NCBI RefSeq assembly: GCF_041146795.1
Contig: NC_135183.1
Span: 16,000,840-16,064,839, forward strand
Origin: Maylandia zebra
Lineage: Eukaryota; Chordata; Actinopteri; Cichliformes; Cichlidae
Length of the DNA: 64,000 nucleotides
Direction of reading: 5' to 3'
In this document: positions 36,501-47,386 of the stretch, piece after piece
Position numbering within the stretch: position 1 is the stretch's first letter
Layout: the number at the start of each line of letters is the position of its first letter
Made by a program: the position numbers and the translations under genes
The notes under the pieces: model-generated
Databases searched by the model: none
Seen by the model: the letters and a program-made list of their open reading frames with translations, nothing else
Told to the model about the DNA's origin: nothing

Positions 36501-39500
36501 CCACTCAAAACCGACGACCCGAATCTTCCAAACAACAAACAATGTGCTGAGCATAGACTGTCGTCGTTGGAACGTCGGCTCAGAAGAGATGAGAAATACT
36601 ATGAGGATTACGTCAAGTTCATGGACGACATCATAACCCGTGGAGACGCAGAGAAGGTCCCAGAGCAAGAACTGGATAAGGAGGCAGCATGGTATATACC
36701 ACACCATGGAGTATACCACCCCCACAAACCTGAGAAGATACGTGTGGTTTTTGATTGTTCGGCCCGTTTCCAGGGGACATCTCTTAACGATCACCTTCTG
36801 ACTGGACCAGATCTTACCAACGCACTGATTGGAGTGCTATGTCGATTCAGAAAGGGCCCCATCGCCATCATGTGTGACGTGGAGAGGATGTTCCACCAAT
36901 TCCACGTCATCAAGGAGCATCAAGACTATTTGAGGTTTCTTTGGTGGGACAAAGGCGATTTAAACTCTGAGCCTTCAGTGTACAGGATGAGAGTGCATCT
37001 TTTTGGAGCAGCTTCATCTCCCGGATGCTGCAATTTCGGACTCAAACATATTGCTTCTCAAGGTAGAGACAGATTCAGCGAAAAGACTATTGAGTTCATC
37101 CAAAGAGGTTTTTACGTCGATGACGGACTCGCTAGTGTGACATCAACAGTCGAAGCCATACAGTTGGTAAACGAGTCAAGGGCACTTTGTAAAACAGGCA
37201 ACCTACATCTGCATAAGTTTGTGTCAAACGACAAAGAAGTGCTTGCAGCTATTCCCCAAGAGGAACAAGCTAAAGCCAAAGACCAGGACATGGCTCTTGG
37301 AGAACTCCACATTGAACGTGCACTTGGAGTGCAATGGTGCATAGAGGCAGATGAATTCCAATTCAGAGTCCAAGTTAAAGACAACCCATTGACAAGGAGA
37401 GGGGTGCTCTCGATTGTTGCTTCAGTCTTTGATCCCCTTGGGTTCGTTGCCCCATTCATATTAATTGGAAAGCAGATACTCCAAACGTTGTGCAAGGACA
37501 AAGTTAATTGGGACGAGGATCTCCCAGATCACATTCTACCACAATGGGAAGCATGGTTGCGAGACCTGCCCAAGTTGGCAGCTCTGAAGATCCCACGAAG
37601 CTACTCGCAAGATGCGGACATTGTGCAGTACGAATTGCACAGTTTCTCGGATGCGAGCCTCAGTGGTTATGGCGCATGTTCATATCTCAGAGCAAAAGGT
37701 AGAGAAGGACAGGTCAGTTGTGCACTCGTCATGGGCAAGGCAAGAGTAACGCCCATTAAGCAAACAACCATCCCAAGGCTCGAACTGTCATCGGCCGTGA
37801 CTTCAGTTTGCATTGCAGATGTGATCAAACGAGAACTAGACATCCAAAATCTACAGGAATATTATTGGACAGATTCACAAGTCGTATTAGCATACATAAA
37901 TAATGATGCTAAAAGATTTCACACATTTGTCGCCAATCGAATTCAACGAATAAGACAAAGCACAAGTCCTGGGAAATGGCAGCACGTCAGCTCAGAGGAA
38001 AATCCAGCTGATCAGGCCTCAAGAGGTTTAAATGCTACTCAGCTGAAAGATTCAAACTGGTTGAAAGGTCCCGATTTTCTTTGGAAACAAGAGCTTCCAG
38101 TCAAAGAGGAAATGGTGGGAGAGGTTGAAGAAATGGATCCTGAAGTCCGTAAAGGCTATACGCACACTGTACATTCGAAGGAAGCAAACCCAGTGCTAGA
38201 GCGTTTAAAGAAGTTCTCCAGTTGGTCGAGAGCTATCAAGGCCATTGCCAGGCTCAGGCGATTCATCAAAGAGTACAAGGGTGTTCAACGAAGAACGAAC
38301 AAAGTGACAGATCTTGAAGAAAGAAAAGACACAGAATTATTCATCATCAAGCTAGTGCAAAGAGACATCTTTACTGAGGAAATACAGAAGATCAGATCTC
38401 AAGGAGAAAATTCTCTGCACAAGCGCAGCAGACTAAGGCAGTTGAATGCCTTTTTGGACAAGTCGGATGTTCTCAGGGTAGGAGGAAGATTATCTCAATC
38501 AACTTTACACTATGATGTAAAACATCCTGCAATTCTCCCCAAGGAGTCCCATGTGTCAGCCCTCCTCGTCAAACACTACCATGAAGGTGTACATCACCAG
38601 GGAAGAGGGATGACAATAAATGAATTGCGGGCAAATGGGATATGGATTTTAGGATGTGGGAGTGTTGTTTCTTCACACATTTACCATTGTGTTAAGTGCA
38701 GAAGATACAGAAAGGCTACAAATGTCCAACAGATGTCAGATTTGCCAGAAGTGAGAACAGAAACAGCACCTCCTTTCACGTATTGTGGCGTCGACTGTTT
38801 CGGGCCATTCATGGTAAAGGAAGGAAGAAAGGAAGTCAAAAGGTATGGACTACTGTTCACGTGTTTATGTTCACGAGCTGTGCACATTGAAACACTAGAT
38901 GACTTATCGACAGATGCCTTCATGAACGCTCTTCGAGTTCTGATAGCCATAAGAGGTCCTGTCCGTCAATTAAGATGCGACCAAGGGACAAACTTTATGG
39001 GCGCCAAAAGAGAACTTTTGGAGTTAATGAAGGATATGGATCAAGAACCACAAAGAGCTATGGGTTGTGAATTTGTGGTGAACGTTCCGGCAGCTAGCCA
39101 CATGGGGGGCGTCTGGGAACGTCAAATTCGGACAGTACGAAGTGTACTGACAGCGATGCTGGACAAGTTCTCAAACAGACTCGATACAGCTAGTCTAAGA
39201 ACACTGCTTTACGAGACAATGGCCATCATTAACAGCAGACCTTTAAGTGTTGAGTATCTCAATGATCCCTTGGGACCAGAGCCACTAACTCCCAATCACA
39301 TATTAACGATGAAATCTTCGGTTATTCTTCCACCTCCAGGAGAGTTTTGCAGAGAGGATTTGTACTTGAACAAAAGATGGAAAAGAGTGCAATTTCTGGC
39401 AAATGAGTTTTGGCAAAGGTGGAGGCGAGAGTATCTGTTAAATCTCCAGCGGCGACAGAAGTGGCAGAACGTCTCACGAAACCTGCGAGTAAATGACATT

Positions 39501-39740
39501 GTGATACTGCAGGATGATAATGCTCCAAGATGTAAATGGAAACTTGCTCTAATAGTAGAGGCTATAGAGAGCTCAGATGGCAAGGTTCGAAAGGTGAAGC
39601 TCAAGACCAGTGAAACTACTTTTGACAGGGGGAAACCACGGACAAGGCTGATATATCTGGAAAGACCTGTTCACAAGGTAGTGACTTTACTGGAGACTGA
39701 CATGCAAGGTGAACCAGACTCTAATGTTGACACTCATTAG
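33597..39740 (+). CDS. BEL/Pao gag-pol polyprotein (2,047 aa)
   Basis: One frame carries all BEL/Pao domains in family order. An N-terminal gag region has a charged coiled coil (about 182-252) and a Pro/Gln-rich linker. A gag domain of the DUF1759 type lies at about 375-520 (FTGDPLKFKDWQLSFETLI). Zinc-knuckle Cys/His clusters are at about 596-665, and an aspartic protease motif LLDSQSDTSF near 729. The reverse transcriptase has YVDD at 1173-1176. The Pao-type connection follows at about 1265-1300 (GVLSIVASVFDPLGFVAPFI), then RNase H at about 1348-1470 and an integrase HHCC finger at about 1660-1705. The integrase core is at about 1728-1840 (VDCFGPF, CDQGTNF, GGVWERQIR) and a DUF5641-type C-terminus at about 1930-2025. 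Length and order are typical of the family. It would make virus-like particles and integrate cDNA; activity is not shown. Confidence 0.95.
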   Translation: MVDKDLEEHHAVSLTEVEENDDEQITELQTVRKSERVRTLTEKGKELQEKKLKGLQHRYAVVFEKWRYEARLSKVILRNEVSESELNELINNVNVACKDVQTIYEQIRQTQTPDADERRKVDACTSLSLFIVRRAEKHLQGDLADGDEEPWPDVGSCLGSESTKSRSKSRRSKSGSSQSYSQTIKRIEAEAEAAACQEILAVMEDQEREAAELKKLELENLERQQTMEEQRRKIERLEEVKKFNAARAKVKVYAEAESISESRSLVRSIKTESETSAIPAPPQVPSQAPNTIQAHNATNPAFVPHTPTVINQAQQNPGVQPKGTTGQAGNASSPPFIPKATQAAASATHPQPNLDLVGILADAISANRLPTPEPALFTGDPLKFKDWQLSFETLIERKNIPKNERLYYLRKYLGGPAKRVVEGFLLVGTDEAYDAAWEVLERRFGDLFTIGKCFRDKLHSWPKISSKDGSELREFADFLRSCEAAMPHIKTLEVLNDCMEIQKLLLKLPDWLTTRWNRAAMKIRKTLNGEYPSFHMFTDFVSTEADLACDPIASMQALKGLEISKPKHSRSQVVQAKTLTATSSHLTTSSHINPMTCLYCKRNGHTLDKCFKFMEKSVQDRIKFVQAERLCFGCLKGGHHSKKCDKRNTCEKCQKKHPTCLHDDKFVERKRIMPAPNDNSQDKDEGDEPATAISNRVTQVTSSTLTSSILPVWVSSKNHPDREVLVYALLDSQSDTSFVLDEVAQDLDTDKSKAHLRLSTMSAKSTVIPCEKLVNLQVRGYKQEKRITLPPVYTREFIPVNRSHIPTSETALNWPHLERLADRLPPMLECEVGLLLGYNCQQALLPREVIAGEENQPYAQLTDLGWSIVGCTSQVQNHNDDIGISHRIIVREVTPAVQQAVELRQEVHFVCRTQVKEVGPADVIKALGSDFSEHETDDNPVSQEDILFMSKVTKGIRRKENGHYELPLPLKTDDPNLPNNKQCAEHRLSSLERRLRRDEKYYEDYVKFMDDIITRGDAEKVPEQELDKEAAWYIPHHGVYHPHKPEKIRVVFDCSARFQGTSLNDHLLTGPDLTNALIGVLCRFRKGPIAIMCDVERMFHQFHVIKEHQDYLRFLWWDKGDLNSEPSVYRMRVHLFGAASSPGCCNFGLKHIASQGRDRFSEKTIEFIQRGFYVDDGLASVTSTVEAIQLVNESRALCKTGNLHLHKFVSNDKEVLAAIPQEEQAKAKDQDMALGELHIERALGVQWCIEADEFQFRVQVKDNPLTRRGVLSIVASVFDPLGFVAPFILIGKQILQTLCKDKVNWDEDLPDHILPQWEAWLRDLPKLAALKIPRSYSQDADIVQYELHSFSDASLSGYGACSYLRAKGREGQVSCALVMGKARVTPIKQTTIPRLELSSAVTSVCIADVIKRELDIQNLQEYYWTDSQVVLAYINNDAKRFHTFVANRIQRIRQSTSPGKWQHVSSEENPADQASRGLNATQLKDSNWLKGPDFLWKQELPVKEEMVGEVEEMDPEVRKGYTHTVHSKEANPVLERLKKFSSWSRAIKAIARLRRFIKEYKGVQRRTNKVTDLEERKDTELFIIKLVQRDIFTEEIQKIRSQGENSLHKRSRLRQLNAFLDKSDVLRVGGRLSQSTLHYDVKHPAILPKESHVSALLVKHYHEGVHHQGRGMTINELRANGIWILGCGSVVSSHIYHCVKCRRYRKATNVQQMSDLPEVRTETAPPFTYCGVDCFGPFMVKEGRKEVKRYGLLFTCLCSRAVHIETLDDLSTDAFMNALRVLIAIRGPVRQLRCDQGTNFMGAKRELLELMKDMDQEPQRAMGCEFVVNVPAASHMGGVWERQIRTVRSVLTAMLDKFSNRLDTASLRTLLYETMAIINSRPLSVEYLNDPLGPEPLTPNHILTMKSSVILPPPGEFCREDLYLNKRWKRVQFLANEFWQRWRREYLLNLQRRQKWQNVSRNLRVNDIVILQDDNAPRCKWKLALIVEAIESSDGKVRKVKLKTSETTFDRGKPRTRLIYLERPVHKVVTLLETDMQGEPDSNVDTH

Positions 39741-39778
39741 AAAATCACATTGCAAACAATGAGTGATTTTGGTGGGAG

Positions 39779-40173
39779 TGTAAGTGTCACAGAAATGGCT
39801 TATGTATAAAGAAGTTTAATAGATGGTTCCAGCAGTTAAAATGTTCTTGCTTGTACATTTCTGTGGCCAATATTGTAAGGGTGTGTTTATCTTGTCAGAA
39901 AGAACAAGTTTTGTTACACCGCTATTATCGCGAGGTTTGGGCGTGATAGTATAGGCTGTGAGCCCACGTTTAATAATCACGCTAAGGAGTCCAGCGAGCT
40001 ATCTGCAAAGGCCTGGTTAGTCTACCAGCGGTACAAGAATGCACAAGACTGTAAAGCTATTCTTCTAGGACCTCCGAAGTGGCAGGCGGCCACGAGTTTT
40101 CACGGCGTTCAATAAATGCAGCGAAGCGCCCGTCTTGAAGAAGCCGTGCCTGTGTTGTCATTTCGGAGTTACA
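39779..40173 (+). repeat. BEL/Pao 3' LTR
   Basis: Base-for-base identical to the 5' LTR and followed directly by the second GCACC. Confidence 0.95.
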
Positions 40174-40479
40174 GCACCAAAGGAAACAATGGTGTTTTCA
40201 AGGTGCTTCACACTGTAAGGTAACAACTTACAGTATTAAAAAGAAAACCCCAAAAGAACAAACCCCTCTGAGCAAGCACGAGGCGACAGTGGGAAGGAAA
40301 AACTCCCTTTTAAGAGGAAGAAACCTTCGACAGAACCAGGCTCAGGGTGGGGTGGCCATCTGCCGCGACCATTCCTGGGGATTTCAAAAATGACTTGATC
40401 TGATCTAAATGTAAAACTAGCTAATTTAAAGTGTCCAGTGAGTTTTAGAAAATATCTTGCTGTTGATATCACGATGTCA

Positions 40480-42018
40480 CTATAAAGGGGAAACTTTGTT
40501 TCCTCCCTTAAACCTCCCAAAAAATGCACGCACCGATGAAAAGCACTTAGATATCCAACTTGGTTCTGGGAATATCTTTCTTTTGAAAGTTTTAACAATA
40601 TCTTCATCAAGATCTTGGACGTTTAATTGCCAGGATGTCACAATAACCGCTACATGCTTCCATCTTTTACAGAGGGATTTGAAAACCCTCTCGCTGAGTT
40701 TCTTGAACTTCTCTGGGGGGATTTTGTTGTATTCTGCCCTGATTTCAGTCCAGATTTTCATGGTAAGCCGGTTGGAGATAGCTTCAGCATTTTCAATGCT
40801 GAAGACTGTGTCTGATGTTTTTGCAACCTGGGAAATCAGTCCTTCCACAAAGATTTCCACTGAAAGTCTGCATCTTTCTTTCTTTTCATATGATTCCAGT
40901 CTATCGATAATTGTTACTGCCAACAGGTGTTCTTGGAATACTGAAGTAGTTATGATATTAAATATTGGTTCTCCCATTAAATTCATTGAATCCTCCTCCC
41001 CACTCCTCCCCATTTCCAATGATATTAGTGACCAATTATATAATTGGTCACAAATATCAGTGAAAATGGCATTAGCAATGCAGTCAAAATAATTCTGCAC
41101 TTTTCGGTCTAAATGCAAATCCATCCCCTTGAATTTGTCCAAGAGTAGATCCAACAAACGTTTTTGGTGAGAATGAGGGCACTTTAAAAGTTTACCAAGC
41201 TTTGAAAGCACAGCCTGAATTAATGTCTCTAACCATCTTTCAAAGTCTAAGGTGTTTTCAGGTGGCTCACAGTCTACAGAAGATCTGTGATTCTGTATCT
41301 TTTTATATGACTCCGTTTGACTTATGTTTGTTAACGGTGGGATGCTGGCTTCATGTTCAACACAGGATTTCTGCTGCTGGGGATCTGGAATTGGATTGTT
41401 TTCTGCTTTTGCAGCACTGTGTTGGTCAGCATTTTGACAGCGTTCTTCTGTGTTAGCTGTTTCTTGGCTGTTAGCATCTATATTCTGTGCTGTATCAAAC
41501 TCCTGCTCAGCAGAATCGTCCAAAAATTTCACAGGTGACAAAACCGTTTTGCCAGTGGTGGTGTGGACAGAACAGTTTTCATGTACAGGGGAGTTCTGGG
41601 AAGACCTCAGTGGTGATACTGCTAGTGACTGTGCACACAGGTCCATTACGTCCTTTAAAAAACCTGCAAGCCGCTTAGCGGTGAAGCAATCCGGATAGCC
41701 TGAGGTAAGCGCGTCCAACTGCTTTTTCGAAAAACTACTTAACAAGTTATCCAAGAGGGATACCAAAGCATGTACTGTAGAATTATCCCGATTGGTCTGA
41801 ACTGTTTCATCATTTGTCATTGTGTTACAGTTTGAGCTTGCCATTTCACTTTTTTGTTTTTTATGTCTAAAATGTTGTTTTGTGTTAAACTCCGTGTTTG
41901 AACGTTTAAAGCGCTGCTGTCCCGCTGTGTGAATGCGTTTCAACTGAACAGCCAGGTCTATATATAAGGTCGGTTTCATTGTAACGTCACCAGTCAAAGG
42001 ACTGGCCCGGCTCGTCAT
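40480..42018 (-). CDS. Uncharacterised 512-codon protein, array copy 4 (3' flank altered)
   Basis: Same predicted protein, frame fully open; alternative start Met59 at 41842-41844. This copy differs in its 3' flank. The BEL/Pao element ends at 40173, only 306 bp beyond the stop codon, and separates the gene from the candidate poly(A) signal used by its sisters (here displaced to 32688-32693). Its transcript must end by another signal or read into the retroelement on the antisense strand. Function unknown. Confidence 0.7.
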   Translation of the reverse strand: MTSRASPLTGDVTMKPTLYIDLAVQLKRIHTAGQQRFKRSNTEFNTKQHFRHKKQKSEMASSNCNTMTNDETVQTNRDNSTVHALVSLLDNLLSSFSKKQLDALTSGYPDCFTAKRLAGFLKDVMDLCAQSLAVSPLRSSQNSPVHENCSVHTTTGKTVLSPVKFLDDSAEQEFDTAQNIDANSQETANTEERCQNADQHSAAKAENNPIPDPQQQKSCVEHEASIPPLTNISQTESYKKIQNHRSSVDCEPPENTLDFERWLETLIQAVLSKLGKLLKCPHSHQKRLLDLLLDKFKGMDLHLDRKVQNYFDCIANAIFTDICDQLYNWSLISLEMGRSGEEDSMNLMGEPIFNIITTSVFQEHLLAVTIIDRLESYEKKERCRLSVEIFVEGLISQVAKTSDTVFSIENAEAISNRLTMKIWTEIRAEYNKIPPEKFKKLSERVFKSLCKRWKHVAVIVTSWQLNVQDLDEDIVKTFKRKIFPEPSWISKCFSSVRAFFGRFKGGNKVSPL

Positions 42019-42140
42019 AACGAAAGGGGCGGGACAAATCTGTTGCTTAGCAACTGAAAAAAAGGCACACCGCGCTGAATGCTACATCCGGCCTGCGACG
42101 GTACACCGCCTCCGCACCACCGTTTAAACATGAAGTGTGG
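41954..42140. promoter_or_regulatory. Divergent promoter, copy 4
   Basis: Same elements; X-box at 42042-42054. Confidence 0.55.
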
Positions 42141-44310
42141 ATGTTAGAAGATCCCAAATATGGTGAGCTACTGGGAAATTACTCACGTTTTTGTTCTTGA
42201 GAGTGAGCGATAATAAGCGACATTTTATTGAGAAATTACAGTAGTCTGTCTGTTTCTCTTCATAGCTCTTTTCAAAACACGGTTACCTTTGGTTTGTTTG
42301 GCTCGCAGCTTAAAACGTAGTTTCAGTGTTTTTGCCTTCTGTGATTAATTCTGGTTTGCCTGCTTTATGGAGCTCAAACCAAGGCAAAATTGAAGTATCA
42401 GTATTTAAATGTAAATAGACTCAAACTAGGAGTGGATCAAAGGGGGTCCTTTCAGGTGCCAAATCTCCACTGCTAACATTTTATGCATGTTTAGCTTAAT
42501 TGTAGAAAAGGTGCTTGTAATAATGTTTGGGTGAATAGGTGAATGAGGCATGTTGTATAAAGCGCTTTTTAATGCACGAGCAAAATACAAAAACCCTATA
42601 TAAAAAGCAGTCAGCTTACCATTTATGTATTTGTTCCATTGAACGCTTCTGTGAAAATCAATTTGATACTTGTTCAAATAAAAAAATTGAATCGATTAGT
42701 TGTTTTCTCAACATTTATTAATCGACTATATGCAGAAAACTGTGACACTGTGGAACCCTTATTGCCGTTGTTGCCCTGAGGCAACAGACCAATTTCAATA
42801 GCATCAAATAAGGGTTAAAATAATTTAAGGAAAAATGAATTCAAATGATTTTCTGTAACTACAGAAATGACCTAAATAAGACACATTCATTTTTATCGTT
42901 TTGTCAACAACAGGGCGCATGAGGTTTGTTCAATATTTGTTGTGTCTACAAGGCTCAGGCGCCCCCAAGTGTCTTATTTGTATAGTTGAAAGCATTATAA
43001 AGGAACGCAAAACTAAATTACATATAATTATAATTCTTGGCACTTTCTGGTGTGTGTGAGTTAGTGTTTCTCTTTTATGATTTGTGGGTCCAGCATCAAA
43101 TTCAGAATCCTTCCCATCACACATGAGGTCTTGAATAATCATCTTATTTTAAAGACCTCGTAGTTTGATAGTTTGCTCCCTGACCGTGGTTCTGCCAGAG
43201 GGTGCTTCCTGTTAAAAGTGAGTTGTTCCTTCCCACTGTATTGAGGTTTTTTCTTTTTAATTGTAGACTTTCTACCTTACAATCTATACCACCTCGAGGA
43301 GAATGTTGTTGTGATTCAGCTCTGCATAAATACAATTAAATCGAATTAAGTGGGTTCAGCTAATTTGTGAAATAAATGTGAGTGACACGGTAAGTAATAG
43401 CCTGCATGTAACTCATTGTAAGAAGAGCAATATCGCCCCCTCCTGGTTCAACTTTTTTTTTCTTTGCAGTAATCTTTCCAATAATAATACATATGCACTA
43501 ACCTCATGCTTGCTGTTAACAATAGCCTAAAGACATAAAATCAAGTTTAGTTTTTTCTTTAAGTTTATGTTTTTTATATGGTTGGCATTTATTTTGTTTC
43601 TTTTTAATAATTATATTGATTCTATTGATTGTTTGCCAAGCACTGAGGTCTCTGCTTAGACTGTGCTACTGGGATCACTGATTTAAAAATGAGGCAAAAG
43701 CGCCAAAGTTGTGCTCAAAAACAGTACAGTGAGCTACAACCTGTTGCTGTAGTAATTCTAACACACTTATTGTTTTTAAATACATACATGTTTAGTTTTT
43801 TTAAACCTAATTATATAATTTTTTTTGCAAAAGTGTCACCTAAACACCCAAATATACGTAATTCAAAACTTACTTTAATTATTACCCATTTGGCTGGTAA
43901 CATGGACCCAGTCTGATGGATAGTTACTGAACAGATAGTCTTTTCTTTAAAGGCTGCAGTCAAAGCAAATCATTGTAAAAACAAGACAAGTCAATAAAAA
44001 ACAAGTAATAACTATAATACTAAACTACAATAGAGAGAAAATCCAGTAAATATAATTATATTATGTAAAAAAATATACAAATATTTACCTCTAATTTAAA
44101 AAGACATTACAAGGGTACTAGTTTCATTTTAATCTAAACATAATCTAAATTGACACTAAATCAGTTTAAATATTACAGCTGAAGGTGATTTTAATAAATG
44201 TACTGCTGCTTGACTTTGTTTTACTACTGCAGTATAATTTATCATGTACAAAAGCTCCAAATGTTGTTTCTCTGACTTAATGTTCTGATGACGTTTGTGT
44301 TATTTTGCAG

Positions 44311-44355
44311 GAAATAGTCAGGACCCAGATGAACCTGTGCTGGAATTCAGTGTGG
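44311..44355 (+). pseudogene. inpp4a: inpp4a N-terminal exon fragment, copy 4
   Basis: Identical to the exon in copy 1, splice borders kept. Confidence 0.65.
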
Positions 44356-45067
44356 GTGAGTAATATGAGCATTTATGAAGGCTGTCCATGACCCGTAATT
44401 AAATTTAGCGTCATTAGTCTTATTTTGTCTCTCAGTGCAGGTATGTAATGTGACAAAACCGCTAATGATCTGATATGTTTGGGATGGATGGGCTGTGAAT
44501 TATATAGTGAATTGTCTTATTTTGTCGCTCTGTGCAGGCTAGGGCCTATTATATGCTGTAGCCTGAAAGTAGCTGAGTTGCAGAGGATGGAGTGATCACT
44601 GGCTTTCTACTTACAGGGTGGTGGGTCTCAGAGGACAATTGCTACCCCTGTTGAAGTGAACAACGTGTGGAGTGCAACTGGCTTTGTGGCATAGCTGGCT
44701 CTGGCCTTGGACTGTGTGTTTTTACTTTGTACCTAAATGGGACACTGGACTTTTAACTATTATTCATTGTGTTTATAAATAAAATTTTAGAATTTTATTG
44801 ACTGTCATCTTTTTGCCCACGGCGGAGACGGTTGGTCAGACCTAGAATCTCTTTATGTGTGTGTGTGTGCGTAACATCAGCAGGGTTTTGCATAAAAGAG
44901 TGTGAGCAGGTCAAAAGGTCAATTCATTTATTGTAGTTTTATGGCAGCACCTTCTAGTGGCCTTGAAGCAAACAGTCTCCTAACTAAGCCATGGCATCTC
45001 CGGTCTCTCCTACTTTTGTGTGCTCTGCTGGAGGAGCAGCATTGGATCTAGTGATACTGAGTAAGCT

Positions 45068-45383
45068 GATTAGGACTGGCGTGGAGAAATGTGGTTTGCA
45101 TGAGTTAACTGCTACTCCTCTACATCTAAACGAGCCAGTTGAGGAGGTTCAGGCATCTGACAAGGGTGCCTCTTGAGCGCCTCCTGGGTGAGATGTTCCA
45201 GGCATGTCCCACCAGGACAGACAGGACACACCCAGGACATGTTGGGGAGATCACAGCACTCAGCAGAGAATGCCTCAGTGTCCCCCAAATAATGGAGGAG
45301 CTGGCTCGGGAGAGTAAGGTCTGGGTCTTCTCTGCTTATGCTACTGCCACCAAAACTAGACGCCAGATAAGCTCAGAAAAATG
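45068..45383 (+). mobile_element. LINE 3'-end relic, copy 4
   Basis: Same relic as at 4640-4955, with one substitution at 45362. Copy 5 is interrupted before this element. Confidence 0.65.
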
Positions 45384-45987
45384 AACAACCTGTTTAAATA
45401 AAGGTTAATTTAAAAAAATGTTTGTCATTAGCTAGTCTGTGTACATGTACTTCTTCTCCAGTGTTGAAAATGTTAAACTCACAACCTGCACATTTTCTGG
45501 TTGCATCATCAAATAAATACCCCCAAAAGTAGTCTGAATACTTTTACACTGGTTTTATGCTGCGATATTTTCAAAGTCTTTCACTGAACACATTCAGTCA
45601 CACATTGTTCATAATTTATTGGAAGTTTATTGTTTAATGTCCTGTCTAAATAACTTCAGTCACCATTTGTATTCATTAATGAATAACTGACTTCTAATAT
45701 TAAAAGAAATAGAAACTGTTGTGCTGTTGTTCACGTAGAAGGGCCTGCTGCTGGATGTCCAGACTTTGTGCGTCAGTGGGAAGGTCAGGGTACAGGGTTC
45801 GAACCTCCTCATGAGATGTCGTATCTGCTGGATAAAAGCAAGCTACATCACATCAGGGATTGTCCTAGAGCTGCCCTACAGTAACAATCAACTGACTAAT
45901 ATATGAAATACTTGCAGTAGCACAATAATAAACACAAAGCAAAAAAGTGTTTAGTGAAGATAAAAAAAAACCCCATCAAAGTTTTAG

Positions 45988-47386
45988 TTTCGTGGTACAT
46001 CGATGGAGCTATTGGTTTGGTCGCACTGCTGATAAGAGCTGTGTGTCTCATCATAAGGAAAAGAATGAAAGGTGAGAACATTTACAGATACAACATTTGT
46101 AAGTTGTTCTATGAATGTTAGAGTTGACTGTTTTTGTCTTTCCAGGAAACAAAATGCAGAAGAGTGAAAATCCTGTGAGTTTTGAAACATCCATCCATCC
46201 ATTCGCTTCCGCTTATCCTTTTCAGGGTCGCGGGGGGTGCTGGAGCCTATCCCAGCTGTCATAGGGCGAGAGGCAGGGTACACCCTGGACAGGTCGCCAG
46301 TCTGTCGCAGGGCTAACACATTGAGACACAGACAACCATTCACACTCACACCTAGTGGCAATCTAGATTATCCAATTAACCTATCCCCACAAGCTGCATG
46401 TCTTTGGACGGTGGGAGGAAGCCGGAGTACCCGGAGAGAACCCACGCAAACACGGGGAGAACATGTGTTGTACGGTGGCCCTGAGAGGCCACTGCAACTT
46501 AAGACAACACCAGCAATAAGAAAAATGCTGCAAAAGCACACAAAACACAACGAAAAGAGGAAAAACGACAGCGGAAATAGGAAAAAAAAAGATTTGCAAA
46601 AGCACAAAGTGTTTCTGGGGAGACAATAACCTGACGGACCAGTTGCAGGAACCAAAATATGCTAAGAATTGCGCTGGGAGACACTTAAAAGAAGTGGAGG
46701 ATTTATCGGTTTTGTGAGGAAAGAAAAGATGAGTGGTATATGTGTTAGCCTAACTATTAGCCTAAAAATTCATCATCAGTATTATATGAGTCATGATAAA
46801 ACACACCTAGCATGTTTTGGGTTCCTGCAACTGGTCCGTCGGGTTATTGTCTCCCCAGAAACACTCCCCTTTGCTTTTGGAAATCTGTTTTTTCCTATTT
46901 CTGTTTTCGTTTTTCCTATTTACGTTTTTTTTTCCTATGTCTGTTACCATTTTTCTTATTTCTATTTTGTTTTGTGTGTTTTGCAGTGTTTTTTTTATTG
47001 GTAAATGGACTGATTCTTATATAGCAATTTTCTACTCTCCCAGAGTAGTCAAAGCACTGTAAACAACATGCCTCATTCACCCATTCATACAAGCACGTCT
47101 AAAGGTATAGGTGAATTGAAAAATCTAAATTGCCCATAGGTGTGAATGCAGGAGTGAATGTGAGCGTGAATGGTTGTCTGTCTCTGTGTGTTGGCCCTGC
47201 GACAGACTGGCGACCTGTCCAGGGTGTACCCCGCCTCTCGCCTTATGACAGCTGGGATAGGCTCCAGCACCCCCCGCGACACTGAAAAGGATAAGTGGAT
47301 GGATATTACTGAGGAGTCAGCATGTTTTTCTCTTCATTGTTTAGGTGGATCCTGAAGTTTCCTATGTCACCATCAGCAACACCTAG
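45988..47386 (+). pseudogene. Transmembrane and ITIM-tail exons, copy 4
   Basis: Same three exons (45988-46071, 46146-46174, 47345-47386), all splice borders kept. Length variants of this copy fall in introns. Confidence 0.5.
46187..47310. repeat. Nested inverted-repeat block, copy 4
   Basis: Same arrangement, with a substitution at 46205 and one extra T near 46930. Confidence 0.7.

Larger units (their letters stand above)
32760..40173 (+). mobile_element. BEL/Pao LTR retrotransposon, looks whole, very young
   Basis: Two 395-bp LTRs (32760-33154 and 39779-40173) read TG...CA and are identical by direct comparison. A 5-bp target duplication GCACC (32755-32759 and 40174-40178) flanks the element, and the uninterrupted unit in the other copies shows GCACC once at this site. 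Between the LTRs lie a 442-bp leader, one gag-pol frame and a short purine tract (GGTGGGAG, 39771-39778). There is no env. Identical LTRs mean insertion very recently in evolutionary terms, or later LTR homogenisation. It sits only in copy 3, inside the common teleost repeat. Confidence 0.96.
22007..40428. repeat. Tandem array unit, copy 3, carrying a BEL/Pao insertion
   Basis: Add 22,006 to copy-1 positions up to 32759, then 29,425 from 40179 onward. The extra 7,419 bp are one LTR retrotransposon of 7,414 bp plus a 5-bp duplicated target. Without it the unit would be 11,003 bp. Confidence 0.97.
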
